From contig NZ_BCYO01000001.1 of assembly GCF_001598235.1 (NCBI RefSeq), positions 124,001-188,000 on the forward strand: a stretch of DNA of 64,000 nt, read 5' to 3'. Below are positions 18,200 through 27,605 of this stretch, one piece after another. A program made the translations under genes and the position numbers. The notes under the pieces are model-generated. The model was not told the origin of the DNA. It saw only the letters and a list, made by a program, of their open reading frames with translations, and did not search any database. This DNA comes from Polaromonas jejuensis NBRC 106434. GTDB lineage: Bacteria; Pseudomonadota; Gammaproteobacteria; Burkholderiales; Burkholderiaceae_C. Position 1 is the first letter of the stretch; each line of letters opens with the position of its first letter.

Positions 18200-18382
18200 A
18201 TTCATCATACCGTTGCGGGTCCGAAGCGCGCGCACCAGAATCCCTACTCAACAAGCTTGCGTCGAACTCCCGTTAACCTGGCCGGAGCACTGTTTTCATG
18301 AAAATCCCTGCCCTGAGTTCCGGCATCCGTCACCGCTTTTGATTTCGCCGCCACCTTTTTTCCTCTACTGGAGCAGACTTTC

Positions 18383-19351
18383 ATGAGCAGACGTCATTTC
18401 TTGCGGGTCGCTGCACTCGCCACTTTCGCCGGCCTGGCCGTCCCGGGCGTGCAGGCCGCCGGCTATCCCGACAAGCCCGTGCACATCATCATTCCGTTTC
18501 CGGCGGGCGCCGCGGCGGACAACGCCATGCGCGTGGTCACGCGCAAGCTCTCCGAGTACTGGGGCCAGGCGGTCATCGTCGACAACCGTCCAGGCATTCC
18601 GGGCATGCAAGCTGCGGCAACGGCCCCGGCGGACGGGTACACGCTGGTGCTCGGCGCCGGCTCCGGCATCGTAACCACGCCGCTGTTGATGAGCAAGCTG
18701 TCGTACAGCCCGTCCAGGGATTTCGCTCCGGTGGGCAAAGTGCTGACCAACACCCCGGTGCTGACCATCCATCCTTCGATGGGCGTGAAATCGGTCAAGG
18801 AGCTTATTGCACTGGCGAAAAGCAAACCCGGCACGCTCAACTACAGCTCCAGCGGCACGGGCGGCCCGAGTCACCTGGCCATGGAGATGTTTCTGGCGAT
18901 GACCGGCACCGAGATGGTCCATGTGCCGTACAAAGGTGCCGCACCATCGGTATCGGAGCTCGTCGGCGGCCATGTCCAGCTGGGCATCAACGCGGTGCCG
19001 AGCGTGGTCCAGTACATCAAAACCGGCAAGCTCACGGCCCTGGCCGTGGCCAGCACCAAGCGGTCCAGTGCGCTGACCCACATTCCCACCATGGCCGAGT
19101 CGGGCGTGCCGGGTTTTGAATACGACATCTGGTATGGCCTGTTTGCGCCGGCCCGCACGCCGGCCGACCTCATCGGCAAGGTCAGCGCAGACCTGCAGCG
19201 CGCGCTGCGCGACCCCGAGGTGGCGAAGCAACTGGTGACGCAAGGCAGCGAGCCTGCGCCGAGCAGCGCGCAGGAACTGGCCCAGTACATCAGGGACGAC
19301 ACGGTGCGCTGGACCAAGGTGATCAATGAACGCAGGCTCAAACTCGACTAG
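18383..19351 (+). CDS. Bug-type tripartite tricarboxylate transporter receptor
   Basis: The 322-residue product has a Tat-like leader (SRRHFLRVAALATFAGLAVPGVQA) and then YPDKPVHIIIPFPAGAAADN, the first family strand. VIVDNRPGIPG, TLNYSSSGTGGPSHLAMEMF and HVPYKGAAPSVSEL are further Bug blocks. It binds an anionic or polar ligand in the periplasm. CTGGAGCAGAC precedes the ATG. A CocE-like hydrolase follows after 15 bp, and a LysR regulator is divergent. No tctA/B partner is visible. The ligand may be the ester or amide, or its product, handled by the hydrolase. Confidence 0.92.
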   Translation: MSRRHFLRVAALATFAGLAVPGVQAAGYPDKPVHIIIPFPAGAAADNAMRVVTRKLSEYWGQAVIVDNRPGIPGMQAAATAPADGYTLVLGAGSGIVTTPLLMSKLSYSPSRDFAPVGKVLTNTPVLTIHPSMGVKSVKELIALAKSKPGTLNYSSSGTGGPSHLAMEMFLAMTGTEMVHVPYKGAAPSVSELVGGHVQLGINAVPSVVQYIKTGKLTALAVASTKRSSALTHIPTMAESGVPGFEYDIWYGLFAPARTPADLIGKVSADLQRALRDPEVAKQLVTQGSEPAPSSAQELAQYIRDDTVRWTKVINERRLKLD

Positions 19352-19366
19352 CCGGGCGACTACCAC

Positions 19367-21295
19367 ATGAAGAAACTAAAACAGATACAGGAAGCAGCGC
19401 GCGTCGGCTCGACAGCGCGGGCGCATGACGTGGTGACGCAAGGCGGCGTCATGGTGGTGATGCGTGACGGCGTGCGCCTGGCGACGGATGTGTACCTGCC
19501 GGCCTGCAATGGCCAGCCCTTGGCCGGCCCGTTCCCGGTGCTGGTGGAGCGCACGCCCTACGGCAAGAACAACGAAGCCAACCGGGAGCGCACGGCGCGC
19601 GATCCGCGCCCCGTGCCCCGTGCCGATATCGCGGCCTGGTTCGGGCGCCGCGGCTATGTCGTTGTGTTGCAGGATTGCCGGGGCCGCTTCGCCTCGGAAG
19701 GCGTCTTCACCAAATACCTGGGGGAGGCAGACGACGGTTTCGACACCCTGGCCTGGATTGCGCAACAGCCCTGGTGCAACGGCCGCATCGGCACGCTGGG
19801 CCTGTCTTATGCGGCGCACACCCAAACCGCGCTGGTGAGCCGGCATCCCCCGGGCCTGGCGGCGATGTTTCTGGATTGCGGCGGCTTTGCCAATGCCTAC
19901 CGCGGCGGCATCCGCCATGGCGGCGCGTTCGAACTCAAGCAGGCCACCTGGGCTTACACCAATGCCCAGCGGACCGGCCCGGCGCAGCGTGACCCTGTCA
20001 TCCAGGCGGCGCTGGCCGCCGAGGACATCGCCGCCTGGTTTACCGCGATGCCCTGGAAGCGCGGGCACTCGCCGCTGAAATGGGTGCCCGAGTACGAGCA
20101 CTATCTGTTCGAACAATGGGAGCACGGCAACTTCGATGCCTACTGGCGTCAGCCGGAGCTTTACGCTGCCGGGCACTATGACCGCTTCGATGGAATCCCC
20201 ACGCTGCTGATGTGCGGCTGGTGGGATCCCTATGCCCAGACCACGACGGACAACTACCTTGGCATCTCGCGCCGCAAGGAGGGCATCGCGCGCCTCGTGC
20301 TTGGGCCGTGGACGCACGGCGAGCGCAGCGTGACCTACGCCGGGGATGTCGATTTTGGCCCGCAGGCAACGCTCGATGGCACGCTGGCCGAGAATCATCT
20401 GGCCTTTCGCCTGGCCTGGTTCGACCGCTGGCTCAAATCTGATGCCGAGGGCGGGAACCTCAGCGCGGCGGACGATCCGGCGGTGCGCTATTTCCGCATG
20501 GGCGGCGGCTCAGGGCATCGCACGGCGGGCGGGCGGCTCGATCACGGCGGCGCTTGGCGCACGGCCAGCGGCTGGCCGTTGCCCGGCACCGAGTTCCGGC
20601 CGTACTTCCTGCAGGCCGATGGCACGCTGCAATGCCAGGTCCCCATGGAGGAAGCCGTGCTGGCGTTCGATTTCGATCCGGCGCACCCGGTTCCGACCAT
20701 TGGCGGCTCCATCACATCGGGCGAGCCCTTGATGACGGCCGGTGCGTACGACCAGCGCACCCAGCACGGAATTTTCGGGGCGCAGCCTCCTTATCTGCCG
20801 CTCGCCGCAAGGCGCGACATCCTGGTGTTCGAAACATCGCCGCTCGAAGAGGACATGGAAGTGACAGGCCCGGTCGTCATCAGGCTGTGGATTTCATCGA
20901 GCGCGCCGGACACCGATTTCACCGCCAAGCTGATCGATGTGCATCCGCCCAATGCCGATTACCCGCAGGGCTACGCCATGAACCTCACCGACGGCATTCT
21001 TCGCAGCCGCTACCGGCGCTCGTGGGAAAACCCGGAGTTGCTGTCGCCCGGCGAAATTGCCGAGATCACCATCGAGCCTATGCCCACCTCCAACCTCTTC
21101 AAGAAGGGGCATCGCATCCGCCTCGACATCTCCAGCAGCAACTTCCCGCGCTTCGATGTGAATCCCAACACCGGCGAACCCGAAGGCCGCGCGCAGCGCA
21201 GCCAGGCAGCCGTCAACCGGGTGCATGTGTCAGCGGCTTACCCCTCGCAACTGCTGCTGCCCATCGTGTCGCAGCCGGGCGCCGACGGGCACTGA
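19367..21295 (+). CDS. CocE/NonD-family alpha/beta hydrolase (S15-like)
   Basis: The 642-residue product has the CocE/X-Pro dipeptidyl-peptidase layout. An N-terminal alpha/beta hydrolase domain opens with MRDGVRLATDVYLPA and carries the nucleophile in LGLSYAAH near residue 147. The charge-relay Asp lies in GWWDPYAQ and the His in LGPWTHGE. A C-terminal jelly-roll domain (from about residue 420) contains FVFETSPLEEDMEVTGPV-like sequence. The nucleophile motif ends in Ala where Gly is common. The family hydrolyses esters, amides or acyl groups. No signal peptide is seen. It follows the Bug gene in the same operon and is followed by dbpA after 24 bp, though dbpA probably has its own promoter. 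Confidence 0.9.
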   Translation: MKKLKQIQEAARVGSTARAHDVVTQGGVMVVMRDGVRLATDVYLPACNGQPLAGPFPVLVERTPYGKNNEANRERTARDPRPVPRADIAAWFGRRGYVVVLQDCRGRFASEGVFTKYLGEADDGFDTLAWIAQQPWCNGRIGTLGLSYAAHTQTALVSRHPPGLAAMFLDCGGFANAYRGGIRHGGAFELKQATWAYTNAQRTGPAQRDPVIQAALAAEDIAAWFTAMPWKRGHSPLKWVPEYEHYLFEQWEHGNFDAYWRQPELYAAGHYDRFDGIPTLLMCGWWDPYAQTTTDNYLGISRRKEGIARLVLGPWTHGERSVTYAGDVDFGPQATLDGTLAENHLAFRLAWFDRWLKSDAEGGNLSAADDPAVRYFRMGGGSGHRTAGGRLDHGGAWRTASGWPLPGTEFRPYFLQADGTLQCQVPMEEAVLAFDFDPAHPVPTIGGSITSGEPLMTAGAYDQRTQHGIFGAQPPYLPLAARRDILVFETSPLEEDMEVTGPVVIRLWISSSAPDTDFTAKLIDVHPPNADYPQGYAMNLTDGILRSRYRRSWENPELLSPGEIAEITIEPMPTSNLFKKGHRIRLDISSSNFPRFDVNPNTGEPEGRAQRSQAAVNRVHVSAAYPSQLLLPIVSQPGADGH

Positions 21296-21319
21296 GTCGC
21301 GTGCGCCGATAATCGGCGC

Positions 21320-22744
21320 ATGAGCACCCTTTCCAAGACGCCATCATCTGGCGCAGCAAGCACTGACTTCAACACCCTGTCGCTGAACCCGGCGATGCAG
21401 GCCAACCTGCAGCAGCTGGGCTACCTGCAGATGACCCCGATCCAGGCCGCCAGCCTGCCGGTGGCGCTGCTGGGCAAGGACCTGATTGCCCAGGCCAAGA
21501 CCGGCAGCGGCAAGACCGCCGCCTTTGCCATTCCCCTGCTGGCCAACCTCAATGCGCGCCGTTTCGCGGTGCAAGCCCTGGTGCTGTGCCCCACGCGCGA
21601 GCTGGCCGACCAGGTCACCACCGAAATCCGCCGGCTGGCGCGCGCCGAGGAAAACATCAAGGTCGTGACGCTGTGCGGCGGCGTGCCGCTGCGCAACCAG
21701 GTGGCGAGCCTGCAGAACGGCGCGCACATCGTGGTGGGCACGCCGGGCCGCATCATGGACCACCTGGAGCGCGAGACGCTGAACGTCGACGCGCTGAACA
21801 CCCTGGTGCTGGACGAAGCCGACCGCATGCTGGACATGGGCTTTTACAACGACATCGCCACCGTGACCAAACAGTGCCCCGATGAGCGGCAAACCTTGCT
21901 TTTTTCGGCTACCTATCCCGAAGGCATTGCCAAAATCAGCCAGCAGTTCATGAAGGAGCCGCAGACCATCACCGTGCAGGCGCAGCATGAAAAAAGCAAA
22001 ATCCGCCAGCGCTGGTATGAGGTGAAGGAAAGCGAACGCCTGCACGCCGTCTCGCTGGTGCTCAACCATTACCGCCCGGCCAGCACCCTGGCGTTTTGCA
22101 ACACCAAGCTGCAGTGCCGCAACCTGGCGCAGGTGCTCAAAAGCCAGGGCTTCAGCGCGCTGGCGCTGTACGGCGAGCTGGAGCAGCGCGAGCGCGACCA
22201 GGTGCTGGTGCAGTTTGCCAACCGCAGCTGCTCAGTGCTGGTGGCCACCGACGTGGCGGCGCGCGGCCTGGATATTTCGCAACTGGAGATGGTGATCAAC
22301 GTCGACGTGACGCCCGATGCCGAGGTGCACATTCACCGCATAGGCCGCACCGGCCGGGCCGACGAGGAAGGCTGGGCCATCAGCCTGGCCAGCATGGACG
22401 AGATGGGCTCGGTCGGCAAAATCGAGCAGTTGCAAAATGCCGAGTCCGAGTGGCACAAGGTGGCTGAGCTCACGCCCGCCAGCCAGGAGCCGCTGCAGCC
22501 GCCCATGGCGACGCTGCAAATCGTGGGCGGGCGCAAGGAAAAAATCCGCGCCGGTGACGTGCTGGGCGCGCTGACCGGCGAGGCCGGTTTCACGCGCGAG
22601 CAGGTCGGCAAGATCAACGTCAACGAGTTTTCAACCTATGTGGCGGTGGACCGCAGGATTGCCGCGGAGGCGCTGCACAGGCTGTCCACCGGGCGGGTCA
22701 AGGGCAAAAGCGTCAAGGTGCGCCTGCTGGACGACGAATCCTGA
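21320..22744 (+). CDS. dbpA: ATP-dependent RNA helicase DbpA
   Basis: The 474-residue product has the DEAD-box motifs in order: Q motif (MTPIQAASLP), AKTGSGKT, PTRELADQ, TPGR, LDEADRMLD, SAT, RGLDI and HRIGRTGR. The C-terminal ~75 residues (TLQIVGGRKEKIRAGDVLGALTG onwards) are the DbpA RNA-binding domain that recognises 23S rRNA hairpin 92. DbpA remodels 50S ribosome precursors in the cytoplasm. The ATG lies just after a short gap with no strong Shine-Dalgarno sequence. Codon use is ordinary. Confidence 0.95.
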   Translation: MSTLSKTPSSGAASTDFNTLSLNPAMQANLQQLGYLQMTPIQAASLPVALLGKDLIAQAKTGSGKTAAFAIPLLANLNARRFAVQALVLCPTRELADQVTTEIRRLARAEENIKVVTLCGGVPLRNQVASLQNGAHIVVGTPGRIMDHLERETLNVDALNTLVLDEADRMLDMGFYNDIATVTKQCPDERQTLLFSATYPEGIAKISQQFMKEPQTITVQAQHEKSKIRQRWYEVKESERLHAVSLVLNHYRPASTLAFCNTKLQCRNLAQVLKSQGFSALALYGELEQRERDQVLVQFANRSCSVLVATDVAARGLDISQLEMVINVDVTPDAEVHIHRIGRTGRADEEGWAISLASMDEMGSVGKIEQLQNAESEWHKVAELTPASQEPLQPPMATLQIVGGRKEKIRAGDVLGALTGEAGFTREQVGKINVNEFSTYVAVDRRIAAEALHRLSTGRVKGKSVKVRLLDDES

Positions 22745-22773
22745 GAACTGACAGGAACGAGACATTCTTAATA

Positions 22774-22828
22774 AAATCGGCCCCTAGCCCAGATAAATAG
22801 GGCGTGAGAAGCTATTAAATCCATAGCG
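22774..22828. repeat. Dispersed small repeat copy (dbpA/transglutaminase gap)
   Basis: The segment runs from AAAATCGGCCCCTAGCCCAG to AGCTATTAAATCCATAGCG, with AGCTAT/ATAGC-type arms. It has the same layout as the copies at 24.3 and 37.4 kb. The remainder of the 374-bp gap 22745-23118 shows no convincing gene. Confidence 0.65.
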
Positions 22829-23118
22829 AAAATCTGAATCAATGGTTTCTGCCGGGTTCCTGTGTAGGCGCCCACGCCAGCAGCAGGCCGGACGCGGCAT
22901 CCAGATGCCGGAAGCCAAAGGCGGAAATTGCCGGCACGGCACCGGGCCGGGTTCACAATGATGGGTACACCCGTCCAGCGGAAGGTCCGCTCGCCCGCCC
23001 AAGGCGGGTGCCACCCGCTGGAACGCATCAACCCTTATTCCCTTATTGATATTGACGGTTTGGCGATGGCCGGCCCCGCGGGGGCCGCGCCGTCATGGAC
23101 CCGCCAAGGAAAGAACCC

Positions 23119-23985
23119 ATGGTCAGGCTCCAGTTCTCCGTCGAACTCAACTACGATATTTCGCCGCCGGGCGGCGACTTCATCTTCAACATTCACGCGG
23201 CCCACACGCTGCAGCAGACCGTGGTGAACGAGACCCTGCACGTCAGCCAGCCGGTGCCCTACACCATCGACACCGACCCGGCCAGCCGCAATCGCTACCT
23301 GCGGCTGCAGGCCCAGGCCGGCCTGCTCAAGGTCATGTACGAGGCGACGGTCGAACTTCAGCATTACACGGCGGCGCCCAACGCGCTGGGCGAGGTGCCG
23401 GTCTGCCAGCTGCCGGGCGCCGTGCTGCCCTATATCTACCCGAGCCGTTACTGCCAGTCAGACCGCCTGCAAAAACTCGCCTTCAAGGAGTTCGGCCATC
23501 TGCCGCAGGGCTATAGCCGCGTGCAGGCGATCTGCCAGTGGGTGCAGCAGCGCGTGAGTTTCGAGTCCAACAGCTCGCACGGCAGCACCTCGGCCGTCGA
23601 CACGGTGGTCGACCGCGTCGGCGTCTGCCGCGACTTTGCGCATTTGATGATCGCGCTATGCCGGGCGGTCAATCTGCCGGCCCGTTTTGCCACCGGCATC
23701 GACTACGGCGCCGACCCGGCGCTGGGCCCGACCGACTTTCATGCCTATGTGGAGGTCTATCTGGACCACCGCTGGTACATGTTCGATCCTTCAGGCACGG
23801 CCATTCCCATGGGCTTTGTGCGTATTGCCACCGGACGTGACGCCGCCGATGCGGCCTTTGCCATGCTGTTTGGCAGCATTACCTCCAGCGCGCCCATCAT
23901 CCGCATCCAGCCCGTCGCGGACCGGCAGGGCCATGTGGTTTTTCCGGCGCATGGGAGCCTTGCCCTGTCGACGGATGGGCTCTAA
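23119..23985 (+). CDS. Transglutaminase-like cysteine protease-fold protein
   Basis: The 288-residue product begins MVRLQFSVELNYDISPPG, the N-terminal beta domain of bacterial transglutaminase-like proteins. The catalytic triad is visible: Cys in VDRVGVCRDFAHL, His in DFHAYVEVYL and Asp in YMFDPSG. SRYCQSDRLQKLA separates the two domains. Such proteins act as cysteine proteases or transglutaminases of unknown target. There is no signal peptide. AAGGAAAGAACCC precedes ATG 23119; an ATG at 23095 is less likely. It appears monocistronic, with a palindromic element ten bases after its stop. Confidence 0.87.
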   Translation: MVRLQFSVELNYDISPPGGDFIFNIHAAHTLQQTVVNETLHVSQPVPYTIDTDPASRNRYLRLQAQAGLLKVMYEATVELQHYTAAPNALGEVPVCQLPGAVLPYIYPSRYCQSDRLQKLAFKEFGHLPQGYSRVQAICQWVQQRVSFESNSSHGSTSAVDTVVDRVGVCRDFAHLMIALCRAVNLPARFATGIDYGADPALGPTDFHAYVEVYLDHRWYMFDPSGTAIPMGFVRIATGRDAADAAFAMLFGSITSSAPIIRIQPVADRQGHVVFPAHGSLALSTDGL

Positions 23986-23995
23986 CAGGAAGTTA

Positions 23996-24096
23996 TTCCA
24001 TTTCTAATTCGATGCGAGATTAGGCGCACCCCCGCAGACAGTGCTACAGCACGGCAAGGGGGGGCAACGACATATCGTATTGAAGTAGAAATGGAA
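23996..24096. mobile_element. 101-bp MITE-like palindrome with TTA target duplication
   Basis: TTCCATTTCTA at 23996-24006 is exactly inverted at 24086-24096. Imperfect pairing continues inwards to about 25 bp per arm (TTC, AT, CGA and AT blocks conserved). TTA flanks both ends (23993-23995 and 24097-24099). The centre holds a nested hairpin (ACCCCC...GGGGG around GTGCT-AC-AGCAC). No coding capacity. It looks like a non-autonomous transposon or a long transcribed hairpin. Confidence 0.65.
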
Positions 24097-24342
24097 TTAC
24101 CGGTTCGCGATGGCCGCCTGATTCGACGCCGGGATATTGCCCTTTTTCAGCACCTGGACTGCCTTGACCGCCGCGATCCAGGCATTGGTGGACCCGACCG
24201 CCGCAAAGCGCGTGTGAAACACCACGCTGAAGATGCGGTGGATTTTTTCCGCGCTGGCCTGGCCGGAATTTCGCGCTCCCCGGCGGAATGTCTGAATAAA
24301 ATTGGCTGTAACCCTTGTCAGTCGGGCGTAAATAGCTATCAA
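24097..24342 (-). other. Unassigned open frame, possibly a gene remnant
   Basis: An 81-residue frame on the minus strand ends at a TAA made by the edge of the 101-bp palindrome. Its last ~50 residues (from SAEKIHRIFSVVFHTRF to ASNQAAIANR) have protein-like composition, but I recognise no family. Its 5' part is read through the dispersed repeat at 24297-24352, so any real gene here would be truncated at both ends. The gap 23986-24376 otherwise holds only the two repeats. Confidence 0.2.
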
Positions 24343-24352
24343 AATAATAGCG
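24297..24352. repeat. Dispersed small repeat copy (downstream of livM)
   Basis: AAAATTGGCTGTAACCC is followed by GTCGGGCG and then AGCTATCAAAATAATAGCG. It closely matches the copy at 37360-37414 in order and spacing of blocks. It lies 24 bp beyond the livM stop and may serve as the 3' end of the liv transcript. Confidence 0.65.
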
Positions 24353-24376
24353 ATTCGTGCGCCGGATCCGCCTCGC

Positions 24377-25381
24377 TCAGGTTTTTGCAGAGGCCTGGCG
24401 GCGGCGTTCCAGAAAGGCGTGCAACTCGCCGACCACGCCCTTGCGGAAGGCCAGCACGCAGATCACGAAAATCGCGCCGATGATGACGGTGACCCAGGAA
24501 CCCACCTTGTCGGCCAGCAGGTTTTGCAGCGCGATCACGATGCCGGAGCCGAAGACCGGGCCGAAGAAGGTGCCGACGCCGCCCAGCAAGGTCATCAGGA
24601 TCACCTCGCCCGACATGGACCAGTGCACATCCGACAGCGTGGCAAAGCCCATGACCAGCGTCTTGAGCGAACCGGCCAGCCCGGACAGCGCCGCCGAGAG
24701 CACGAAGGCCAGCAGCTTGTAGCGGTCCACCTGGTAGCCCAGCGAGATGGCGCGGGGCTCGTTTTCGCGGATCATCTTGAGCACCTGGCCAAAGGGCGAG
24801 TGCACGATGCGCGAGATGAACAGAAAGCACAGCACAAAGACCGCCACCACGAAGTAGTACATGGCGGTGTCGGATTCCAGTGATAACAGGCCCAGCAGGC
24901 GGCCGCGCGGCACGCCCTGCAAACCGTCTTCACCGCCGGTAAAAGGCGCTTGCAGGCAGACAAAAAACACCATCTGGGCGATCGCCAGCGTGATCATGGC
25001 AAAGTAGATGCCCTGACGCCGGATGGCGACGGCACCGACCACCAGGCCAATCAGGCCGGCCGCCACCGTGCCGGCGAGGAGGCCCAGCTCCGGCGTCCAG
25101 CTCTGTGACTTGATGAACCAGCCGGTCACATAGGCGGCCGAGCCGAAAAAAGCGGCGTGGCCGAACGACAGCAGGCCGGTAAAGCCCAGCAGCAAATTGA
25201 AGGCGCAGGCGAACAGCGCGAAGCACAGCAGCTTCATGACGAACACCGGGTACAGCCCGATCACGGGCGCCACCAGCACCAGCGCCAGCAGGGCCAGGTA
25301 GGTGATGCGGGTCGCATTCATGACGGGAGCGGCTTTGGGCATGGCGGGTGGGTTGACGGTATCGGTCAGGGTGTTGTGCAT
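24377..25381 (-). CDS. livM: Branched-chain-type ABC transporter permease LivM
   Basis: The 334-residue inner-membrane protein has eight or so hydrophobic helices and the LivM signatures: FNLLLGFTGLLSFGHAAFFG near residue 62, RRQGIYFAMITLAIAQM near 121, and MTLLGGVGTFFGPVFG near 266. It starts three bases after the livH stop, so translation is coupled. It is the last gene of a five-gene importer operon on the minus strand. The ligand may be a branched-chain amino acid, amide or aromatic acid; sequence alone does not tell. Confidence 0.92.
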   Translation of the reverse strand: MHNTLTDTVNPPAMPKAAPVMNATRITYLALLALVLVAPVIGLYPVFVMKLLCFALFACAFNLLLGFTGLLSFGHAAFFGSAAYVTGWFIKSQSWTPELGLLAGTVAAGLIGLVVGAVAIRRQGIYFAMITLAIAQMVFFVCLQAPFTGGEDGLQGVPRGRLLGLLSLESDTAMYYFVVAVFVLCFLFISRIVHSPFGQVLKMIRENEPRAISLGYQVDRYKLLAFVLSAALSGLAGSLKTLVMGFATLSDVHWSMSGEVILMTLLGGVGTFFGPVFGSGIVIALQNLLADKVGSWVTVIIGAIFVICVLAFRKGVVGELHAFLERRRQASAKT

Positions 25382-25384
25382 GGT

Positions 25385-26269
25385 TCAGGCTTCCTTGCCA
25401 AACAGGCCCGCGGGCCTGAACATGAGCACGATGACCATGATCACGAAGACCACGATATTCGAGGCTTCGGGATAGAAAACACGGGTCATGCCCTCGACCA
25501 GGCCCAGCCCCAGGCCGGTGATGACAGAGCCCAGAATCGAGCCCATGCCGCCAATCACCACCACGGCAAACACCACGATGATGAGGTTGGAGCCCATCAG
25601 CGGGTTGACCTGGATGATGGGGGCGGCCAGCACGCCGGCCAGCGCGGCCAGCGCCGCGCCGGCGCCATAGGTGCACATCACCATCAAGGGCACGTTGATG
25701 CCGAAAGCCTGGACCAGCGGCGCATTTTCGGTGCCGGCGCGCAGGTAGGCGCCCAGCCGTGTGCGTTCGATGAGAAACCAGGTGCCCAGGCAGATCACCA
25801 GGGACACCAGCACCACCCAGGCCCGGTAGTTGGGCAGGACCATGAAGCCCAGGTTGGTGGCGCCGGACAGCAGCTCGGGCACCGGGTAGTTCTGGCCCGA
25901 GACGCCGTAGAGTTCGCGGAAAATGCCTTCGGCGATCAGCGCCAGGCCAAAGGTCAGCAGCAGCCCGTACAGCGGATCGAGCTTGTACAGGTGCTTGAGA
26001 AACAGGCGCTCAATGATCACCCCGAGCACGCCCACGGTGAGGGGCGCCAGCAGCAGCGCCGCCCAGTAGTTGATGCCGAACTGGTCGAGCATGATCCAGG
26101 CGGCGAAGGCGCCCAGCATGTAGAGCGCGCCATGCGCAAAGTTGACGATGCCCAGCAGGCCGAAGATGACCGCCAGCCCCAGGCTGAGCAGGGCGTAAAA
26201 CGCGCCATTGACCAGGCCCAGCATCAGCTGGCCCAGAAAGGCTTGGAGGGGGATGCCGAAAATTTCCAT
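25385..26269 (-). CDS. livH: Branched-chain-type ABC transporter permease LivH
   Basis: The 294-residue membrane protein has the LivH pattern: GLVNGAFYALLSLGLAVIFGLLGIVNFAHGALYMLGAF at the start, the cytoplasmic loop with RTRLGAYLRAGTENAPLVQAFGINV near residue 195, and VVIGGMGSILGSVITGLGLGLVEG near 240. It forms the permease heterodimer with LivM. It follows the binding-protein gene by 78 bp. No anomaly was seen. Confidence 0.92.
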   Translation of the reverse strand: MEIFGIPLQAFLGQLMLGLVNGAFYALLSLGLAVIFGLLGIVNFAHGALYMLGAFAAWIMLDQFGINYWAALLLAPLTVGVLGVIIERLFLKHLYKLDPLYGLLLTFGLALIAEGIFRELYGVSGQNYPVPELLSGATNLGFMVLPNYRAWVVLVSLVICLGTWFLIERTRLGAYLRAGTENAPLVQAFGINVPLMVMCTYGAGAALAALAGVLAAPIIQVNPLMGSNLIIVVFAVVVIGGMGSILGSVITGLGLGLVEGMTRVFYPEASNIVVFVIMVIVLMFRPAGLFGKEA

Positions 26270-26347
26270 GGAGGCCCGTCAGTTCACGCCTGGAGAATAT
26301 GAAAAGGGGCCGGTCGCAGGCGCGGCCGGCCACCCCGGGGAATCAGC

Positions 26348-27541
26348 TTACTTCTTGAACACCGAGCATTTGGACTCGGCCTCCGTGGTGAAAGCCTGGT
26401 CGCCGGGCACCTTGGCCACGGTCTTGTAGTAGTCCCACGGCGTGCTCGAATCCTTGGCGCCCTTGACCTGGTAGAGGTACATGTCGTGAATCATGCGACC
26501 GTCGGCACGGATCTGGCCCTTGTTGTAGAAGTCGTCGATCTTCATGGACTTGAGCGTGCTCATGACCTTGTCGGCATCCGTCGTGCCGGCGGTCTGCACG
26601 GCTTTGAGGTAGTTCATGGCGGCCGAGTAGTCGGCGGCCTGCAGGCTGGACGGCATGCGCTTGTACTTGTCGAAGAAGCGCTTGGCAAACTTGCGTGACG
26701 CGTCGTCCTGGTTCCAGTACCAGCTGTCGGCCAGTTGCAGGCCCTCGGTGTTGGCCAGGCCCAGGCTGTGCACGTCGTTGATGAACACCAGCAGGCCGGC
26801 GACCTTCATGGTCTTGGTGATGCCGAACTCCTTGGCCGCCTTCATGGCGTTGGTGAAGTCGCCGCCGGCATTGGCCAGGCCCAGGATCTGGGCCTTGGAC
26901 GACTGGGCCTGCAGCAGGAAGGCCGAGAAGTCGGACGCATTGAGCGGATGGCGCACGGCGCCGGCCACGGTGCCGCCATTGGCCTTCACCACGGTGGCGG
27001 CGTCGCCTTCCAGCGAGTGGCCGAAGGCGTAGTCCGCCGTCAGGAAGTACCAGCTCTTGTTGCCGGCCTTGACCAGGGCCGAGCCCGCCACCTTGGCCAG
27101 CGCCACGGTGTCATAGGCATAGTGCACGGTGTAGGGCGTGCAGTCTTCATTGGTCAGGCGGGCCGAGCCGGCGCCTATGGAGATGAAGGGGCGCTTTTTC
27201 TCGGCCGCCACCTTGGCCATGGCCAGCGAGGTGCCGGAGTTGGTGCCGCCAATCAGCATGGACAGGCCGTCCTTGTCTATCCATTCGCGGGCTTTGGAGC
27301 TGGCGATGTCGGGCTTGTTCTGGTGGTCGGCCGAGACCACCTCGATGGGGCGGTTCAGCACCTTGCCGCCGAAATCCTGGGCGGCCCACTTGACCATTTC
27401 GGCGCCGGCCGGGCCGTCGATGTCGGCATACAGGCTGGACATGTCGGTGATCATGCCGATCTTGACCGGGCCGGTGCCCTGGGCGAAAGCGGCGCCGCCA
27501 AAGCCGACGGCCAATGCGAAGGCAAGTGCTTTGAGTTTCAT
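26348..27541 (-). CDS. ABC transporter periplasmic binding protein (LivK-like, Peripla_BP_6)
   Basis: The 397-residue product has a Sec signal peptide (MKLKALAFALAVGFGGAAFA). A type I periplasmic-binding fold follows, opening with PVKIGMITDMSSLYADIDGPAGAEMVKWAAQDFGG. YFLTADYAFGHSLEGDA near residue 165 is the interdomain region. A rc ribosome-binding site, CAGGAGATACC, precedes the ATG. It sits between livF and livH in the operon. The ligand is unknown; the Gly/Thr-rich GGTNSGTSLAMAKVA site resembles amide- or aromatic-acid binders as much as Leu/Ile/Val binders. Confidence 0.92.
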   Translation of the reverse strand: MKLKALAFALAVGFGGAAFAQGTGPVKIGMITDMSSLYADIDGPAGAEMVKWAAQDFGGKVLNRPIEVVSADHQNKPDIASSKAREWIDKDGLSMLIGGTNSGTSLAMAKVAAEKKRPFISIGAGSARLTNEDCTPYTVHYAYDTVALAKVAGSALVKAGNKSWYFLTADYAFGHSLEGDAATVVKANGGTVAGAVRHPLNASDFSAFLLQAQSSKAQILGLANAGGDFTNAMKAAKEFGITKTMKVAGLLVFINDVHSLGLANTEGLQLADSWYWNQDDASRKFAKRFFDKYKRMPSSLQAADYSAAMNYLKAVQTAGTTDADKVMSTLKSMKIDDFYNKGQIRADGRMIHDMYLYQVKGAKDSSTPWDYYKTVAKVPGDQAFTTEAESKCSVFKK

Positions 27542-27605
27542 GGTATCTCCTGGGTGAGGTTGTAAGCGAGAGAAAACAAAAACGGGGGCCGGCGGCGCGA
27601 GCCGC

